Counted from the first letter of the stretch, positions 1 to 11,070 are shown. The stretch is DNA of 64,000 nt from Aporrectodea caliginosa (GCA_020284085.1 JACEVL010000080.1:814001-878000); one strand, 5' to 3'. Notes: generated by a model from the sequence alone, not told the origin. Numbers and translations are program-made.

Positions 1-91
1 TGTGAATCGGTAGCAACTGTCTAATTTTAGGTGCTCAAGAGAGATTAAAAACCGAATTAGCGAATTAGACACGTACGCATACAGCCTCGTG

Positions 92-398
92 CAGGCCCGC
101 CGAGAGGGGGGACAGAGTGGGCAAAGACCCAGCGACTTTTTGGGGCCCGGGCTAGAGCCATCAATAAACGTATGAAAAATATTATAATCAGTTATACAAA
201 GTTTATGATTTATGCCTTTTAAAATATAATATTACTGACACTTAACTACAATAGTTGCATAGACCTAAATAGTATTTTGTAGGGTTGTACCCGCACTATT
301 ATTATTTCATTTTTTTTAAATTTCTCATAAAGTCTAAGGATAGTTAGGGGCCCGTGACTACTCTGCCTTGGGTCCCGGAATTTCTGTCGGCAGCCCTG
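92..398. mobile_element. hAT-type MITE with 8-bp target duplication
   Basis: The element starts CAGGCCCGCCGAGAGG and ends (reverse complement) CAGGGCTGCCGACAGAAATT, so both ends carry a CAG-type imperfect inverted terminus as in hAT elements. It is flanked by GCCTCGTG (84-91) and GCCTCATG (399-406), an 8-bp target duplication with one mismatch. No coding capacity is seen in 307 bp, so it is a non-autonomous copy. The 8-bp duplication and CAG ends are known for hAT; the assignment is otherwise inference. Confidence 0.7.
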
Positions 399-517
399 GC
401 CTCATGGATATATTTTATTTAAATTCGTAACTTGATTTTTGATTTAATGCAACGGCGATAAACTAAAATTACATCTAAGAAATTAGATCGACATTTCAAA
501 TACGTTTCTGATTGTAG

Positions 518-900
518 GAGTAATAAAGGTCCAAGTGCAGAATCGAGTTTCAAAATATACCGCGACCATCGACACAAAGCTACTTCATCAGAAAATAGAA
601 GACTTTCGAAACAGAACCGCACCATGGTCACACCAAACTGATAAAGTGATCAGTCAACTGAGGGATGAAGGCATAGAAATCCTCAACTCTCAACTGGACA
701 GACAGACTGTGGTCGTTTGGATCTGGTGTCATTCTCAAGCAGCAATTGAACATATTCAGAAGCTGTACAAATCGAATGAACTGATAGACATGTTCCTTCG
801 TTTTGCAAATATTCGACTCTCTGCTTCTGAAAACATCCAACCGAGAGTGATCAACATTGATTGGAATCAAATCAAGAAACCATTTGGCAAGTTGTTATGA
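518..900 (+). CDS. Terminal exon, TRADD-N-like alpha/beta domain (copy 1)
   Basis: This open frame starts after a clear 3' splice site (pyrimidine-rich tract ending TAG at 515-517) and ends at a TGA (898-900). The acceptor is phase 1. The protein has a helix (QKIEDFRNRT), a strand-rich core (QTVVVWIWCHSQ) and a second helix (AIEHIQKLYKSNELIDMF), an alpha-beta-alpha pattern with 'V-V-x-I-x-C...LE.L...Y.S..L'. I recall this pattern from metazoan proteins with TRADD-N-like domains coupled to death-fold domains; that identification is an inference. It is closely related to 50177-50565 and more distantly to 39164-39435, which sit downstream of CARD exons. The CARD expected upstream of this copy would lie outside the window. 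The nearest AATAAA is at 1536-1541, rather far from the stop. Confidence 0.6.
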
Positions 901-2431
901 ACGCTTTTATCATAAAGGAAATTGAAAACATATTTTCAACATAATTATGCAGATTAGGTGAATGAAATGGCTAAGATAGCCCTTGTAAAAATCAAAAGGA
1001 TTTTTGAAACGGTCAAGAAAAGGTCGTTTATACAATGACAGGAAATGAAACACAGGCTTTATCGTTGCAGATGAACATAGGTCTGTTATAGACAGAGAAA
1101 CATTTTCCACTTACATAGATTATGAGAAGGCTTTGTAGTATCATTATTAAGTAACTTAAATAGTGCTTACGAAGCCTAGCATTGGTGAGACTACAGCATG
1201 AGAGAAGAAACCATTTTTATAAGGTGGATTAGAAGACACTACCTATACAGCGGGATTAAAGCGATAGAGACAGAGCGAAACGAAATGGAAGGTGTAGTTT
1301 AGGGAAATGATAACACTTTGGCACACAGAGCAGTAGATCAGCGCGGACGCGGGATCGCTTTCCGCTACCCTTCAAAAGGTCGACTCAGTCTTTAATTCGC
1401 GCAGGTAAAATGAGCAGTAGAACGTGATGGCGCCTTGCATGGCTGCCAAACAGTTAAATTAGACTTTTGTAATAACTTGTGATCGTCCGTTCATACTACG
1501 AATTGTAATTATACTGCGATGTATCAGTTTGAAATAATAAACGAAGATTTAATCAAACACAGTGAGATCAAAACTATGAGAAAGGCGAAAAATAAATTAA
1601 CGAGAGTGACGGGTAGTCACACGAAAAGCTTGTAATAATGAGCAGTAAAAGTCAAATAATTAGAAAGTGAGTGGTATGCAGTTATGCTATGGAAGCAGCG
1701 AAAAGCATAAGTGGACCTAAATTGAATGAGAGACAGACAATTATAGAGACAAATTTATTGGCCGCTAGAAAGGAACACACGAAGAATACTGCTGTCAAGC
1801 ACAGAACAGTATCAATTCACAAGCAAGACATTTCAAAACGAGACAAATATCAGAAGAACAACATCGAAATGACTGATTCAAGCGAACAGTAACTGAGTTG
1901 AGCAGTCATGAATAGCAAGTTAGGCGAATCTAATCTGGTGAGTTCTATGGCACCGTTATCATTATGTACAAGGCCTCAATCGTTTATCACTTAAAGTGAG
2001 ACTATAGTCGAATTCATATTTCATTAAACAGCAGTGACAGATATACAGCGATTAACATGAACAACTGAACAGCTATAGCAAGTGAGATTATCAGGCAGTC
2101 GCAGATGACCATCAATTTGCACATAAATAAATAGTATTAAGATATACAGATTGAATTGCGTTCATTACTGTTTCTTACAACATGATAGAAACAATAATAA
2201 AAGAATAAATAACTGTAATTAATATAATTATTAATAATTTTGTTTTAAATTAGTCGCAGTGAGGGAGCAAACAGATGATAATTATGTTATTAAATAAAAT
2301 CTACAAACATTAATAAACGTATAAATGAATAATTGAAAATTAAGCTAAGTTACCAGTATCTATAAATAAGAAATAAGTAAGATGCTTGCAATCAACTGCT
2401 AGCATAATAATGACAGTTTATTTGATTTTAG
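901..2431 (+). other. Intergenic or intronic stretch, homologous to 50566-51958
   Basis: No convincing gene is present; short open frames here are low-complexity and unsupported. The stretch is rich in GAGA/CAGA purine runs. It aligns patchily with the equivalent interval of the second copy (for example the GCGAATCTAATCT-like stretch near 1923 against 51377), showing that the whole terminal-exon pair was duplicated, not just its exons. Confidence 0.5.
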
Positions 2432-3318
2432 TCGTGAGTTCAATTTTCGTCAACTTCACTAAGAGTATCGCCAACGAAAGCGCGCTTGGGATAACTAAAC
2501 TGCGAAATGAAATCTACGTCGCTTGTCGGTCAGAGTCCTTTGATCCTCATGTAATTCGTGTCTATGAGGACCGAAATCCATTTCTCCCTAAGAGGGAAAT
2601 AATAAAAGAAGAGATTGGATTTCCTTGGGGCATTGGATCCAGTGAGAAGGACAATTGCCTCTACGTCTCTGACTACTTCAAGAAGTGCATCTGGAAGATA
2701 ACAAGAGAAGCACATGACGAACACAAAATCATCAAATGGCTGACCACTGATTATCAGCCATATACCCTGTCAGTGTCAAGTAATGGACATTTATTGCTTA
2801 GAGACGGCTCCATTCTAATGATCTACGGATCAGACGCAGAACTTGTTCGATCCATTCAGTTAACAAGAGAGATCGTGGATCCAATTCATGCAGTGGAAAC
2901 ATCCATCGGAAACTTCGTCATCCTACACACTTTGAAAGAAGAAGAGGACGAAAGAGAGTATGGTTCTAGTTGGAGAAATAGAGGGGTTAGATGGCTCGTA
3001 AGTGAATTGTCGAGTGATGGACAGATGGTCGTCCGTCGTTTTATTCCTTCTGATGAAACACAAGAACTGAAATATCCTACTTATCTCTCACTCGATTCAG
3101 ACGATCAAGTGTTTGTAGCTGAAACATGGAATGGGAGAGTGATTCTCTTGGATTCCGATCTTAAATGGAATCGAATTCTTTGTCCAACAGAAGAAGAAGA
3201 AGAAGAAACAAGTATCGAAAGTCCAGAGACGTTTTATTACGACGAAGAAAATAAACAACTAATCGTTGGAGGAGATGACTCAGGAGGAATTAATGTTTAC
3301 TCTTTTAGTCGAAAATAA
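2432..3318 (+). CDS. NHL-type beta-propeller terminal exon (copy 1)
   Basis: About 295 residues of repeating propeller blades: each blade has a strand followed by 'LYVSDY...C.W.I', 'LSVSSNGHLLL', 'AVETSIGNFVIL', 'LSLDSDDQVFVAET..GRVILLDS' and 'YYDEENKQLIVGG..GGINVYS', as in NHL/six-bladed propellers used for protein or ligand binding. No enzyme motif is visible. The start is uncertain. An in-frame ATG at 2410 gives a hydrophobic, signal-like N-terminus (MTVYLILVVSS). A 3' splice site TTGATTTTAG ends at 2431, is phase 1, and is conserved at the same place in copy 2. I favour the splice acceptor. The sequence is about 60% identical by eye to 51959-53289 outside the acidic insert. AATAAA overlaps the stop codon. 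Confidence 0.72.
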
Positions 3319-3319
3319 A
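3314..3319 (+). terminator. AATAAA overlapping the propeller stop codon
   Basis: The hexamer AATAAA contains the TAA stop (3316-3318). The same overlap occurs at 53285-53290 in copy 2. A further AATAAA lies near 3421. Overlap of stop and poly(A) signal would give a very short 3' UTR, if this hexamer is the one used. Confidence 0.4.
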
Positions 3320-3429
3320 CTCTCCTTTCATCCAGAGATTCTGACAAACAAAGAACTCTTGCAATCTATTCTGATTGCTCTTAACAGTATACATGTACAA
3401 AGCTTACATGTATAGCCTATAAATAAACA

Positions 3430-4058
3430 AATAATTAGATAGCCTTTATTACTACATTAGCAAACGCACAGTGTGTCACAATAATTTAATGATAATAATA
3501 ACTCATAGAAATAATAATGATGCATAGTAACATTTTGTATTACAATATACTGCCGTAAAAACCAAGAAGACAGTAACTCAAAAAAGATGAATCTGAGTAA
3601 AAAGGAAAAGAAGAAATCTGTTTAATTCAACCAGAAATTAAATTACAATGTTTCTGAATTTTTGCATACAGATATATTTAAATGAGTGAAATTTTTATCT
3701 AAAGTTACTTTTTGTTATATTTACGTAAAAATTATATAAAAATGAGATACTGTGTTTTTGCTTAGTAGGCTATATAATAATTATTATTTGAAATCGGTTT
3801 GCTGCTAAGCATGAAAGCAGTAACTAGAAATGCTATGCTAATTATTATAAGACTCAAAGTGTATTATTAATAAGACTTTGCAGCGTTATAATTTTCTGAT
3901 TTTTGTTATATACTCAACGCCATAATTTTTATTTTTTTACACAATCGATAGCAGGGAACATGTTTGCATTAATTTTCCCAACAAGAAATTAATATGGACG
4001 TTTGCTTCTGTTAACAATTTTCGGAAATTTGTCCGGCAATGCTATAGTATAAAAAAAG
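3430..4058. other. AT-rich non-coding stretch with a dispersed repeat
   Basis: No gene is seen. Positions about 3945-4035 (CGATAGCAGGGAACATGTTT ... GCTTCTGTTAACAATTTTC) recur in reverse orientation at about 38272-38368, so a dispersed repeat of unknown class lies here. Confidence 0.5.
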
Positions 4059-4368
4059 ATTTACAACTCCGTGACTGTATTGAAACTGACTGCCTGGCCT
4101 CTATAAACTAATTATTTTTTGTATCTTAACTCGTCCGGTGAGCATGGAGACCTAATTATTAATATTTTACAACTCCGTTACTACCAATCCGTTGCATTAT
4201 TTTTCTATTAAAATGAATTTATTTAATGGTACATGTAGATAATTTGTCGTTAAAATAATTTAGGTTGCTGTGTAATAATTTAATGTGCGCTTAATACTAA
4301 TTAATCACTAATGACAAACAGTGGCTGTATTTTGTATTGTGTATTTATTAAGTAACGGAGTTGTAAAT
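4059..4368. mobile_element. Small inverted-repeat element (MITE-like)
   Basis: The left end ATTTACAACTCCGTGAC (4059-4075) is repeated in reverse complement at 4352-4368 with one mismatch. A third copy of the same motif lies inside at about 4164-4180. It is 310 bp, AT-rich and non-coding. I see no convincing target duplication, so the superfamily is unknown. Confidence 0.5.
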
Positions 4369-4540
4369 ATTTAGGAATCAAAGTTGTGTGTGTTTCACAT
4401 TGTAAAAAACTAAAATAACAAATTAGGCCAAATCTGTCAAATTTAAGCTCTGCTCAATACTAAGTATGCTTCAGCACTGCTAGTAAAATATTTGTGTAAG
4501 AAGTTTTTTTATTTTGCATGACTTTCTTTTTGTCTTGTTC

Positions 4541-4574
<34 letters not shown>
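4541..4574 (+). repeat. Interstitial telomere-type repeat (TTAGGG)n
   Basis: Five GGGTTA units, one with an extra T. The motif is the usual metazoan telomere repeat; at this internal position it is an interstitial array. Similar single units occur near 21660-21745 inside a foldback element. Confidence 0.85.
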
Positions 4575-4810
4575 CATCCAAATCTCTCGAAGTCTGTAGC
4601 AGGCTACTGGTGCCCATTAATCATAGAGTAAAACCGCATACGAAGTGTAATCTATAATAGAAAAAGATAATGGGACATACCTTCGACTGAGTTGTTCGTT
4701 TTTGGGATGTCATCTGTTACTTGCGCGTGACTGTGTGTTGGACTGTGTGTATGTATGTTTGAGTGTGCGCACTTGTAGTAAAATCGTCGGAATTCTCTTA
4801 AACATGCTTC

Positions 4811-4945
4811 ATTTTGAATGTCGATCTGTTGATCGTTCGACTTTTGATCGTTCGATGTTTTCATCGTCGACCAAAATGATTTCGACCAAATGATTTCGAC
4901 CAAATGATTTCGACCAAATGACTTTCGACCAAATGATAGGATACC
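4811..4945. repeat. Short tandem motifs: GATCGTTCGA, then ATTTCGACCAAATG
   Basis: Two motifs follow each other. GATCGTTCGA(C/T)TTTT repeats at 4830-4862, then TTTCGACCAAATGA repeats four to five times to about 4940. The second motif resembles the arm motifs of the foldback elements in this window, but I do not find its inverted partner nearby. It may be a single surviving arm. Confidence 0.55.
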
Positions 4946-6320
4946 CTATAGTATAGACCTACTTAGTTGCAATTGGTAGGCTACTTACTCTTACTTTCGA
5001 ACAGCCGCTTGAGCGCCGCTAAAATTCTTGTGAGTCTCTCGGTTCGTCAAGAATTTGGCAACAAACTTGAAGGATCTTTTTCTCATTTTTGGAAAGAGCT
5101 TGTCCTCTTGACTTGTCATCAAAGTCATTGCATCTTTCTTGAGATGTCAAATAGTTAATTTGAATCGACCTTAAACTGTCCCTCTTTCAGTCGGCATAAA
5201 TTTTGAATTTAAGTCTATTCTTCTTCAGCAGGCTGTAACCGTCATACGACTTCCGGAGCTAGCTAACACCAGAATCACTCATTTTGGTGATGAAACATAG
5301 CCCCATTTGTTGGTAGTCCAGACCCAAGAATGTCCTTGTTAGGCATCTCTAACAGCCAAAATTGTGGAGAACCTGGTTGATGCCATGATAGCTGCTGTTT
5401 TTGCTACATATAAGCGTTTATTATACCAAGAGAAAAGGCATGGGTTGTATTATTTTCACAGTTAAGGAGTGCTTCACAAATAGAAAAAATAGTTTAATCA
5501 TGTAAAGTTAGCGGCATGAGGAACAACAGTGAACAATCCAATTGTAAATTAAGCGAATTGTTATAAAAACTTTAAATCTATAAGTTAGCATGCAAAATTT
5601 AAAGATTACGTCTAATTCAGCAAACATTGAACTTGAAAACAAGTTTTTTTTATTTGTAGGTAAGCTTATTATTCTTTAATTTACTGAAATGCAGTTGACA
5701 TCTAGATTATAATTTAGAAAGAAGGTGCTTGGTGTTCATGGTGTTAATCCTAATTTATAATGTAGCTATTGAAACGCTACGCGGTTTTTGCGATTTCTAC
5801 AAAAAAGTGTCAAAACGGCGCGACCTCTAAACATGTTCAAATGTCTTACATTTTTTCACCACATAGTCTTCTTGTCAAGTGGAACAAGGGCAGCCTTGTG
5901 GAGCAGCATGTTTCAACAGCAAAAATTTCCCGTGTAAGTTTATATATATATATATCAGTGTATGTATTTGGGTTTTCGTGAGCCTTTCATGGAAATTGTA
6001 TTATTGGATATCTAACAGATTAGAGTAGGCGCTAATTAAGTTGCGTATGCAGAAAATAAATTCTACTAAGTGCTGTCAATGTTAAATCTAGAGTAAAATA
6101 AATATCGGGTGCGTGTAAGCTGTATAGGGCCTATGCGCACACATATTTATTTTGGATTTTAGGAAATTTAAAAAAAACCTTGATGTGGCTATTTTTGCAG
6201 ATTGAAAAGGTGCGGCTTAAATAGCTAAGCTGTCAAAAGGTGTTTACAGCTGCTTCTTACAATAAAAAGTCCCGTAATCCGTGTACGTTTATTACATGAA
6301 AATAAGGTTAAGGGCACTTT
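4946..6320. other. No gene recognised
   Basis: Only short unsupported open frames are seen. A (TA)n run lies at 5939-5954. The reverse strand of 5160-5400 has a faint coding look broken by stops; I could not assign it. Confidence 0.4.
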
Positions 6321-6324
6321 ACTA

Positions 6325-6490
<166 letters not shown>

Positions 6491-6925
6491 TGAGGTGCCT
6501 GTAGAACGTAGATGAATTATCCCTAGCAACAGGCGTATCTCCAACGGGAGACCATTCCAGATAGAAGGACATACAACTGAGAAAGCACGACGCTGACAGG
6601 TTGAGGTTCTAGCACGAAGGACCAAAAGCTCCCCGACTCTAGCTTTACAGGAATGTGATGTGGATTTTGGTTATTGTGGCGCCCGGGTGGTTTCCCCGGG
6701 TTGGCCCTCTTGTGGTGTCTTTCCCCCCGCCGGTGGCGCTCTCTGGGTTGTGTGGTGTGACCTCCTTCTTCCCCCCCCGCCCCACCGGTAGCGCTAGAAG
6801 CAGAGCGAAGGGCTCTGCGAGCCAGCACATCAGATACAGGACGACAGAGCTCACTAGATAGGTTGGAGCATAGACAAGGAGGCAGCGTATCTAACTGAGA
6901 GTGCGCCAAAGAGGACAAACTCATG
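6491..6925 (-). mobile_element. LINE 3' end relic split by a GC-rich unit
   Basis: On the minus strand 6523-6625 reads RARTSTCQRRAFSVVCPSIW, the typical C-terminus of CR1/L2-like reverse transcriptases (…R.R.AFS..GP..WN.LP). Upstream, 6790-6924 continues with a LINE-like string (CSNLSSELCRPVSDVLARRA). Between them lies the GC-rich unit of 6635-6785, so the LINE was interrupted or duplicated. Confidence 0.55.
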
Positions 6926-7088
6926 AGGTGGACTCTAGCTTTACAGGAATGTGATGTGGATTTTGGTTATTGTGGCGCCCGGGTGGTTTCCCCGGGTTGG
7001 CCCTCTTGTGGTGTCTTTCCCCCCGCCGGTGGCGCTCTCTGGGTTGTGTGGTGTGACCTCCTTCTTCCCCCCCCCCCGCCCCGCCGGT
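6635..7088. repeat. Direct duplication of a GC-rich about 150-bp unit
   Basis: The unit beginning GACTCTAGCTTTACAGGAAT occurs at 6635-6785 and again at 6931-7088, almost identical apart from the length of a C run. Each ends in a CCCCCCC tract and CCG(C/A)CGGTAGCGC. The composition is very unlike the AT-rich surroundings. Confidence 0.85.
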
Positions 7089-7096
7089 AGCGCGTT

Positions 7097-7365
7097 TTGG
7101 CCTCTCTAGCCTTGGCCTCTGTAGGCTTGGCCTCTCTAGCTTGGCCTCTTTTAGGCTTGGCCTCTCCTAGCCTTGGCCTCTCTAGCTTGGCCTCTTTTAG
7201 GCTTGGCCTCTTTTAGGCTTGGCCTCTTCTAGGCTTGGCCTCTCTAGCTTGGCCTCATTTAAGCTCCGCCCCCTTAAGCTTGGCCTCTTAGGCTTGGCCT
7301 CTTCTAGGCTTGGCCTCTCTAGCTTGGCCTCTTTTAGGCTCCGCCTCCTTAGGCTTGGCCTCTTT
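7097..7365. repeat. TTGGCCTCTNTAGGC minisatellite
   Basis: About 18 units of a 13-16-bp motif based on (AGGC)TTGGCCTCTTTT, with variants reading CTCCGCC. It directly follows the GC-rich duplication. Confidence 0.9.
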
Positions 7366-7379
7366 GGAGGGCTCCGCTG

Positions 7380-7860
7380 ATTGGCTGGGTTATCTATAAA
7401 TAGAAGCGTTCTTATATAGTTAAGGCTGGTTCGGCTTGTTCGGTTGAGATAGTAGTTGATTGTAGTGACGTAGTTGATTGTTGGACGGTTGATAAAGACC
7501 TATCGTGTGATTTGAATAAACGATCGTTATTTTAACTTCCTGGTGTTGATCCTTCGGTGTTTGACATTGCTTGCGACGGCTCATCGACTGGCAGACGGAA
7601 ACCCTTCGATAAACGACGGAGGTCCTACTTACGCTCCCATCCTGAGCGACACGCGCCTTTCCCTCGCCATCCTGAGAGAAGCGGAAACGGCTGACTGCCC
7701 CCGCAGTTTCTTCACATTGGTCCCATACGTGGGGTCAATTCGGACGCCAAAACCCAGACCCAGTGTTTCTTTACAGTGGTCCCATGATTGGGGTTTTGTC
7801 AGACGAAGGCACACCACCGTTCTCTACATTATTATGATGGGAAGATGAAAATTGCTGCTG
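7380..7860 (+). mobile_element. Possible LTR-like remnant with primer-site-like sequence
   Basis: In order I see TATAAATAGAAG (7395-7406), a poly(A)-type signal GAATAAACGATCG near 7516, and then the string TTGGTCCCATACGTGGGG (7719-7736) repeated as GTGGTCCCATGATTGGGG at 7778. This order resembles the R/U5 end and leader of an LTR retroelement. No gag/pol frame follows, because a MULE starts at 7902. Low confidence; it could also be a decayed host promoter. Confidence 0.25.
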
Positions 7861-8345
7861 ATACACTAACCCGGATGGAGCCAGATTAGCCAGTGGCCGG
7901 GTGCTACATTTTTTTTCACGCGCTGGTTCAGGCCCATCATAAATATTCATGAGAAGTTATGACGTTCTTAGCTTAAACGACTCTCATGAATATTAATGTA
8001 AAAGTTTGCGAGGGTGAACTGAGCTTTCAAGGTAGGGTTGTAAAAAGTGAGCATGCAAGTAAGTAAGATTTTACCGCTTGCAATCAATCACTCAATCAAT
8101 TTTCGTTTACCTTGCACTATGACTAAGAATGTAGCGAAACGCGCTTTCGTGCAAGACTTGTCTTGTTAAAGCGCGCTATAAATTTTAATTTGTATTGTAT
8201 TGTAAGTACGCAAATTATTACATAGATAAAATAAAAATGACAATAGAAGTTTTAAGATTAGAATAAGGCAATGTTTAGATAGAAATTAAAACTATAGGCA
8301 TGTTATACATAATGGACCATTAGTATTATAATTGAGGGAAGATAA

Positions 8346-8640
8346 TCAATACATATTTTTAAATAGCACTCTAGATACAAAATTACAATCATCCTTGTTT
8401 GGAAGGGAAAAACCATGAGGACGGGGTCGAAGCGAGTATCTGTCTGATCTGATAGGACGAATCGGAGGGAACAATGGGTAGAGAACATGATGTTGGTTGA
8501 AGGAAATGGCTCTAAGCAAACGACTGTCTGTCTCTAGAGCTAGTTCAGATGCGCTCTTTGCCTGGGGGTGCAGAAATCCTCTACGTTTCAGGCGTCTGAT
8601 TAGCTGCTCAATTCGGTTTCGCCCTTCCAATTTAGTATAA
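8346..8640 (-). pseudogene. LINE reverse-transcriptase C-terminal fragment
   Basis: The minus-strand frame reads RRLKRRGFLHP, SELALETDSRLLRAI, NQHHVLYPLFPP and YSLRPRPHGFSLP, the end of a CR1/L2-like ORF2. The same family end occurs at 23227-23568. It is truncated at its 5' side and lies inside the MULE. Confidence 0.7.
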
Positions 8641-8760
8641 CCCCACCAAGCTCATAACGAGCTCCAGTGTAATACATTTAAACAACTGTCATAGGTTATA
8701 GCGATAGAGCAATGAACATATAAACGTATATAATGTATTGCCGCCAGTATAGTATTATAA

Positions 8761-9663
8761 CACTGGACAACAATTTTAACCTTTTTTTTGCTGCCTAAAA
8801 AACTTTAGCTGTTCTATATAGATTTTGGCACGCTGAATCCAGTGGTGTTCTCAGAATTTTTGTATCACGTCAGGTTTTTGAGAAAAATGGTTTGCAAGAT
8901 TTTAAAAGAAATGCCCAGAAAGTTACTTAGTGCATAGATTTCACTGGACAACAAATTTTAACTTTTCTTTGCTTCCTAAATAACTTTAGCTGTTCTATAT
9001 AGATTTTGGCACGCTGAATCCAGTGGTGTTCTCGGAATATTTTTACCACGTAAGGTTTTTGAGAAAAATAGTTTGCAAGATTTTAAAAGAAATGCCCAGA
9101 AATTTACTTTTAGTGCATAGATTTCACTGGACAACAAATTTTAACTTTTTTGCTTCCTAAAAAACTTTAGCTGTTCTATATAGATTTTGGCACGCTGAAT
9201 CCAGTGGTGTTCTCAGAATTTTTGTATCACGTCAGGTTTTTGAGAAAAATGGTTTGCAAGATTTTAAAAGAAATGCTTAGAAAGTTACTTAGTGCATAGA
9301 TTTCACTGGACAACAAATTTTAACTTTTTTTGCTTCCTAAAAACTTTAGCTGTTCTATATAGATTTTGGCACGCTGAATCCAGTGGTGTTCTCGGAATAT
9401 TTTTACTACGTAAGGTTTTTGAGAAAAATAGTTTGCAAGATTTTAAAAGAAATGCCCAGAAATTTACTTTTAGTGCATAGATTTCACTGGACAACAAATT
9501 TTAACTTTTTTTGCTTCCTAAAAACTTTAGCTGTTCTATATAGATTTTGGCACGCTGAATCCAGTGGTGTTCTCAGAATTTTTGTATCACGTCAGGTTTT
9601 TGAGAAAAATGGTTTGCAAGATTTTAAAAGAAATGCCGAGAAATTTACTTAGTGCATAGATTT
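8761..9663. repeat. 180-bp satellite, five units in A-B-A-B-A order
   Basis: The unit begins at CACTGGACAACAAATTTTAA and recurs at 8761, 8941, 9125, 9305 and 9485. Units 1, 3 and 5 carry CTCAGAATTTTTGTATCACG; units 2 and 4 carry CTCGGAATATTTTTACYACG and an extra TTT before AGTGCATAG. The repeat therefore has a two-unit higher-order period of about 364 bp. It ends right next to the stop codon of the MULE transposase. Confidence 0.93.
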
Positions 9664-9674
9664 ACAATGTACTG

Positions 9675-10738
9675 TTATTTACTTTTTGGACATTTTAAAA
9701 CTGAACAACCGCTGATTTGCGTTTGTATATATTGAATTTCGGATGCGATTGGTGAGAATCTAGACATGCGCAAGTTATCGAGACGGTTGTTCGCAACGTC
9801 CTGCAGACGGCGCTGGTAGTGTTCATCAAAGCGGGTGACGATGAAGTCAACTAGCTTCGGGACATTGAACGCTTTTGTGCGGTGCAGAACACTGTCTTTC
9901 AGCACTCGCATAGCTCGTTCACAGTAGTTGTTTGTATTGTTGTGTCGCGTTGGGAGATCTGTTCGACAACAGAGTGCCCATTCGGCACGCCTAGCGAACA
10001 GTGCCTGGAGTCGTCTGCTTACCGCTGAGTGAGCCACAACCAATTCGTCAGTCATTGCCTCTTCATATATGCTCTTCAAGGAGACCTCACTGTCAGCATA
10101 TACCATTGATTTGACAATGCCAAATAGATATGGACGATTACTTTTATGCACTATAGAATGTGCATCCCACAAGAAACGCCAAAATGCCTGAAGAACATGG
10201 AAAATGCATAGCAGGCGAGTTGATTCTGGATATACATTTTCCAGTGCAGATCGTTCAGCAGTTGAGTCATCGGTCATGAAAAGCATGGGTCCAGCAAGCC
10301 CACGGCGATAGAAGCACGAGCTGTCCAGTAGCTTGTTGTAGAGCTGCAGCGCTCGTGTAATTGTTGTAGCCTGCTCATTTGTAGTGATGAGGACTCCAAG
10401 TGGAAGACCACCAGCCACAGAGAAGGTCATCAACAGAAAGACGCGCATGTTGTGTCTGTCCATGCTGCCACCGGCATCCACAAAAACTATTTCTGCACTG
10501 TGTTTTATGTAGCGATGAATACGCTTCATCAACGGAGTGCAAATCGCTACAATTACATCATCTCCGTCCACATCCATCTCTATGTATTTTTCATTTGCAG
10601 TATGGAATGGGTCTGATGCTTTCCGACTGCAGAGCTCATCAACAGATGTTGCACTTCAGAACGAGATCCTGCAGTTTTGCGATTTCCAGAGTGCCTGAAG
10701 AGGGTCCATATTCTTTTTCAAAGAGCTGGTAGTAGAGC
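9675..10738 (-). CDS. MULE transposase, catalytic exon
   Basis: The main frame (10577-9675) reads IVFVDAGGSMDRHNMRVFLL, ITTNEQATTITRALQLY, GPMLFMTDDSTAERSAL, RLLCIFHVLQAFWRFLW and DLPTRHNNTNNYCERAMRVL. These are the hallmarks of MULE transposases: first D in the FVDAG block, second D in MTDD, the C-x2-H 'CIFHVLQAFWR' block, and a final acidic residue after the NNxxE motif. A good 3' splice site (CTTGTTGTGTGCTCTGTGCAG on the minus strand, ending at 10739) opens the exon. The first residues there (LYYQLFEKEYGP) are in another frame, so one frameshift lies near 10640-10670. The function is cut-and-paste transposition of the 7902-13659 element. Confidence 0.85.
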
Positions 10739-10835
10739 CTGCACAGAGCACACAACAAGAGAATAAGAAAATTACCTCTGATTTAGAACTAAGTGAAACG
10801 CAATATAGTAATTGCCATGGTTAACGACATATTGT

Positions 10836-11070
10836 GGGGCGTGGTGGCGCAGTGGTACGTTCGGTGCCTTGTGACCGGAGGGTCGCAGGTTCGAATCCCA
10901 CTCTAGCCGCTGCGTAGGGACCTTGGGCAAGTCCTTCACTCGCAATTGCCTGCTGTAATTCGGCGTGTTAACTCTGACACAGTGTCATCAATGTTGTCGG
11001 GGGCGCCTCTGAGTAGTAGTGGACTTGAAGAGGTGCTATAGAAATATCCGATTAAATAAAGAAATGAATA
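10836..11070 (+). mobile_element. tRNA-derived SINE with L2-type tail
   Basis: The head has a Pol III box A (GTGGCGCAGTGG) and box B (GGTTCGAATCC), then the body motif CTTGGGCAAGTCCTT shared by many animal SINEs. The tail GAAGAGGTGCTATAGAAATA matches the 3' ends of the CR1/L2-like LINEs here, which would let LINE machinery mobilise it. It lies within an intron of the MULE transposase (10739-11480). A second tail-only copy follows at about 11112-11190. Confidence 0.85.

Noticed and set aside
4541..4574. True chromosome end
   Set aside because: Only five TTAGGG units, with unique sequence on both sides; an interstitial array.
10836..10915. A genuine tRNA gene
   Set aside because: Box A and box B are present but the cloverleaf is not complete and the sequence continues into a SINE body and L2-type tail.
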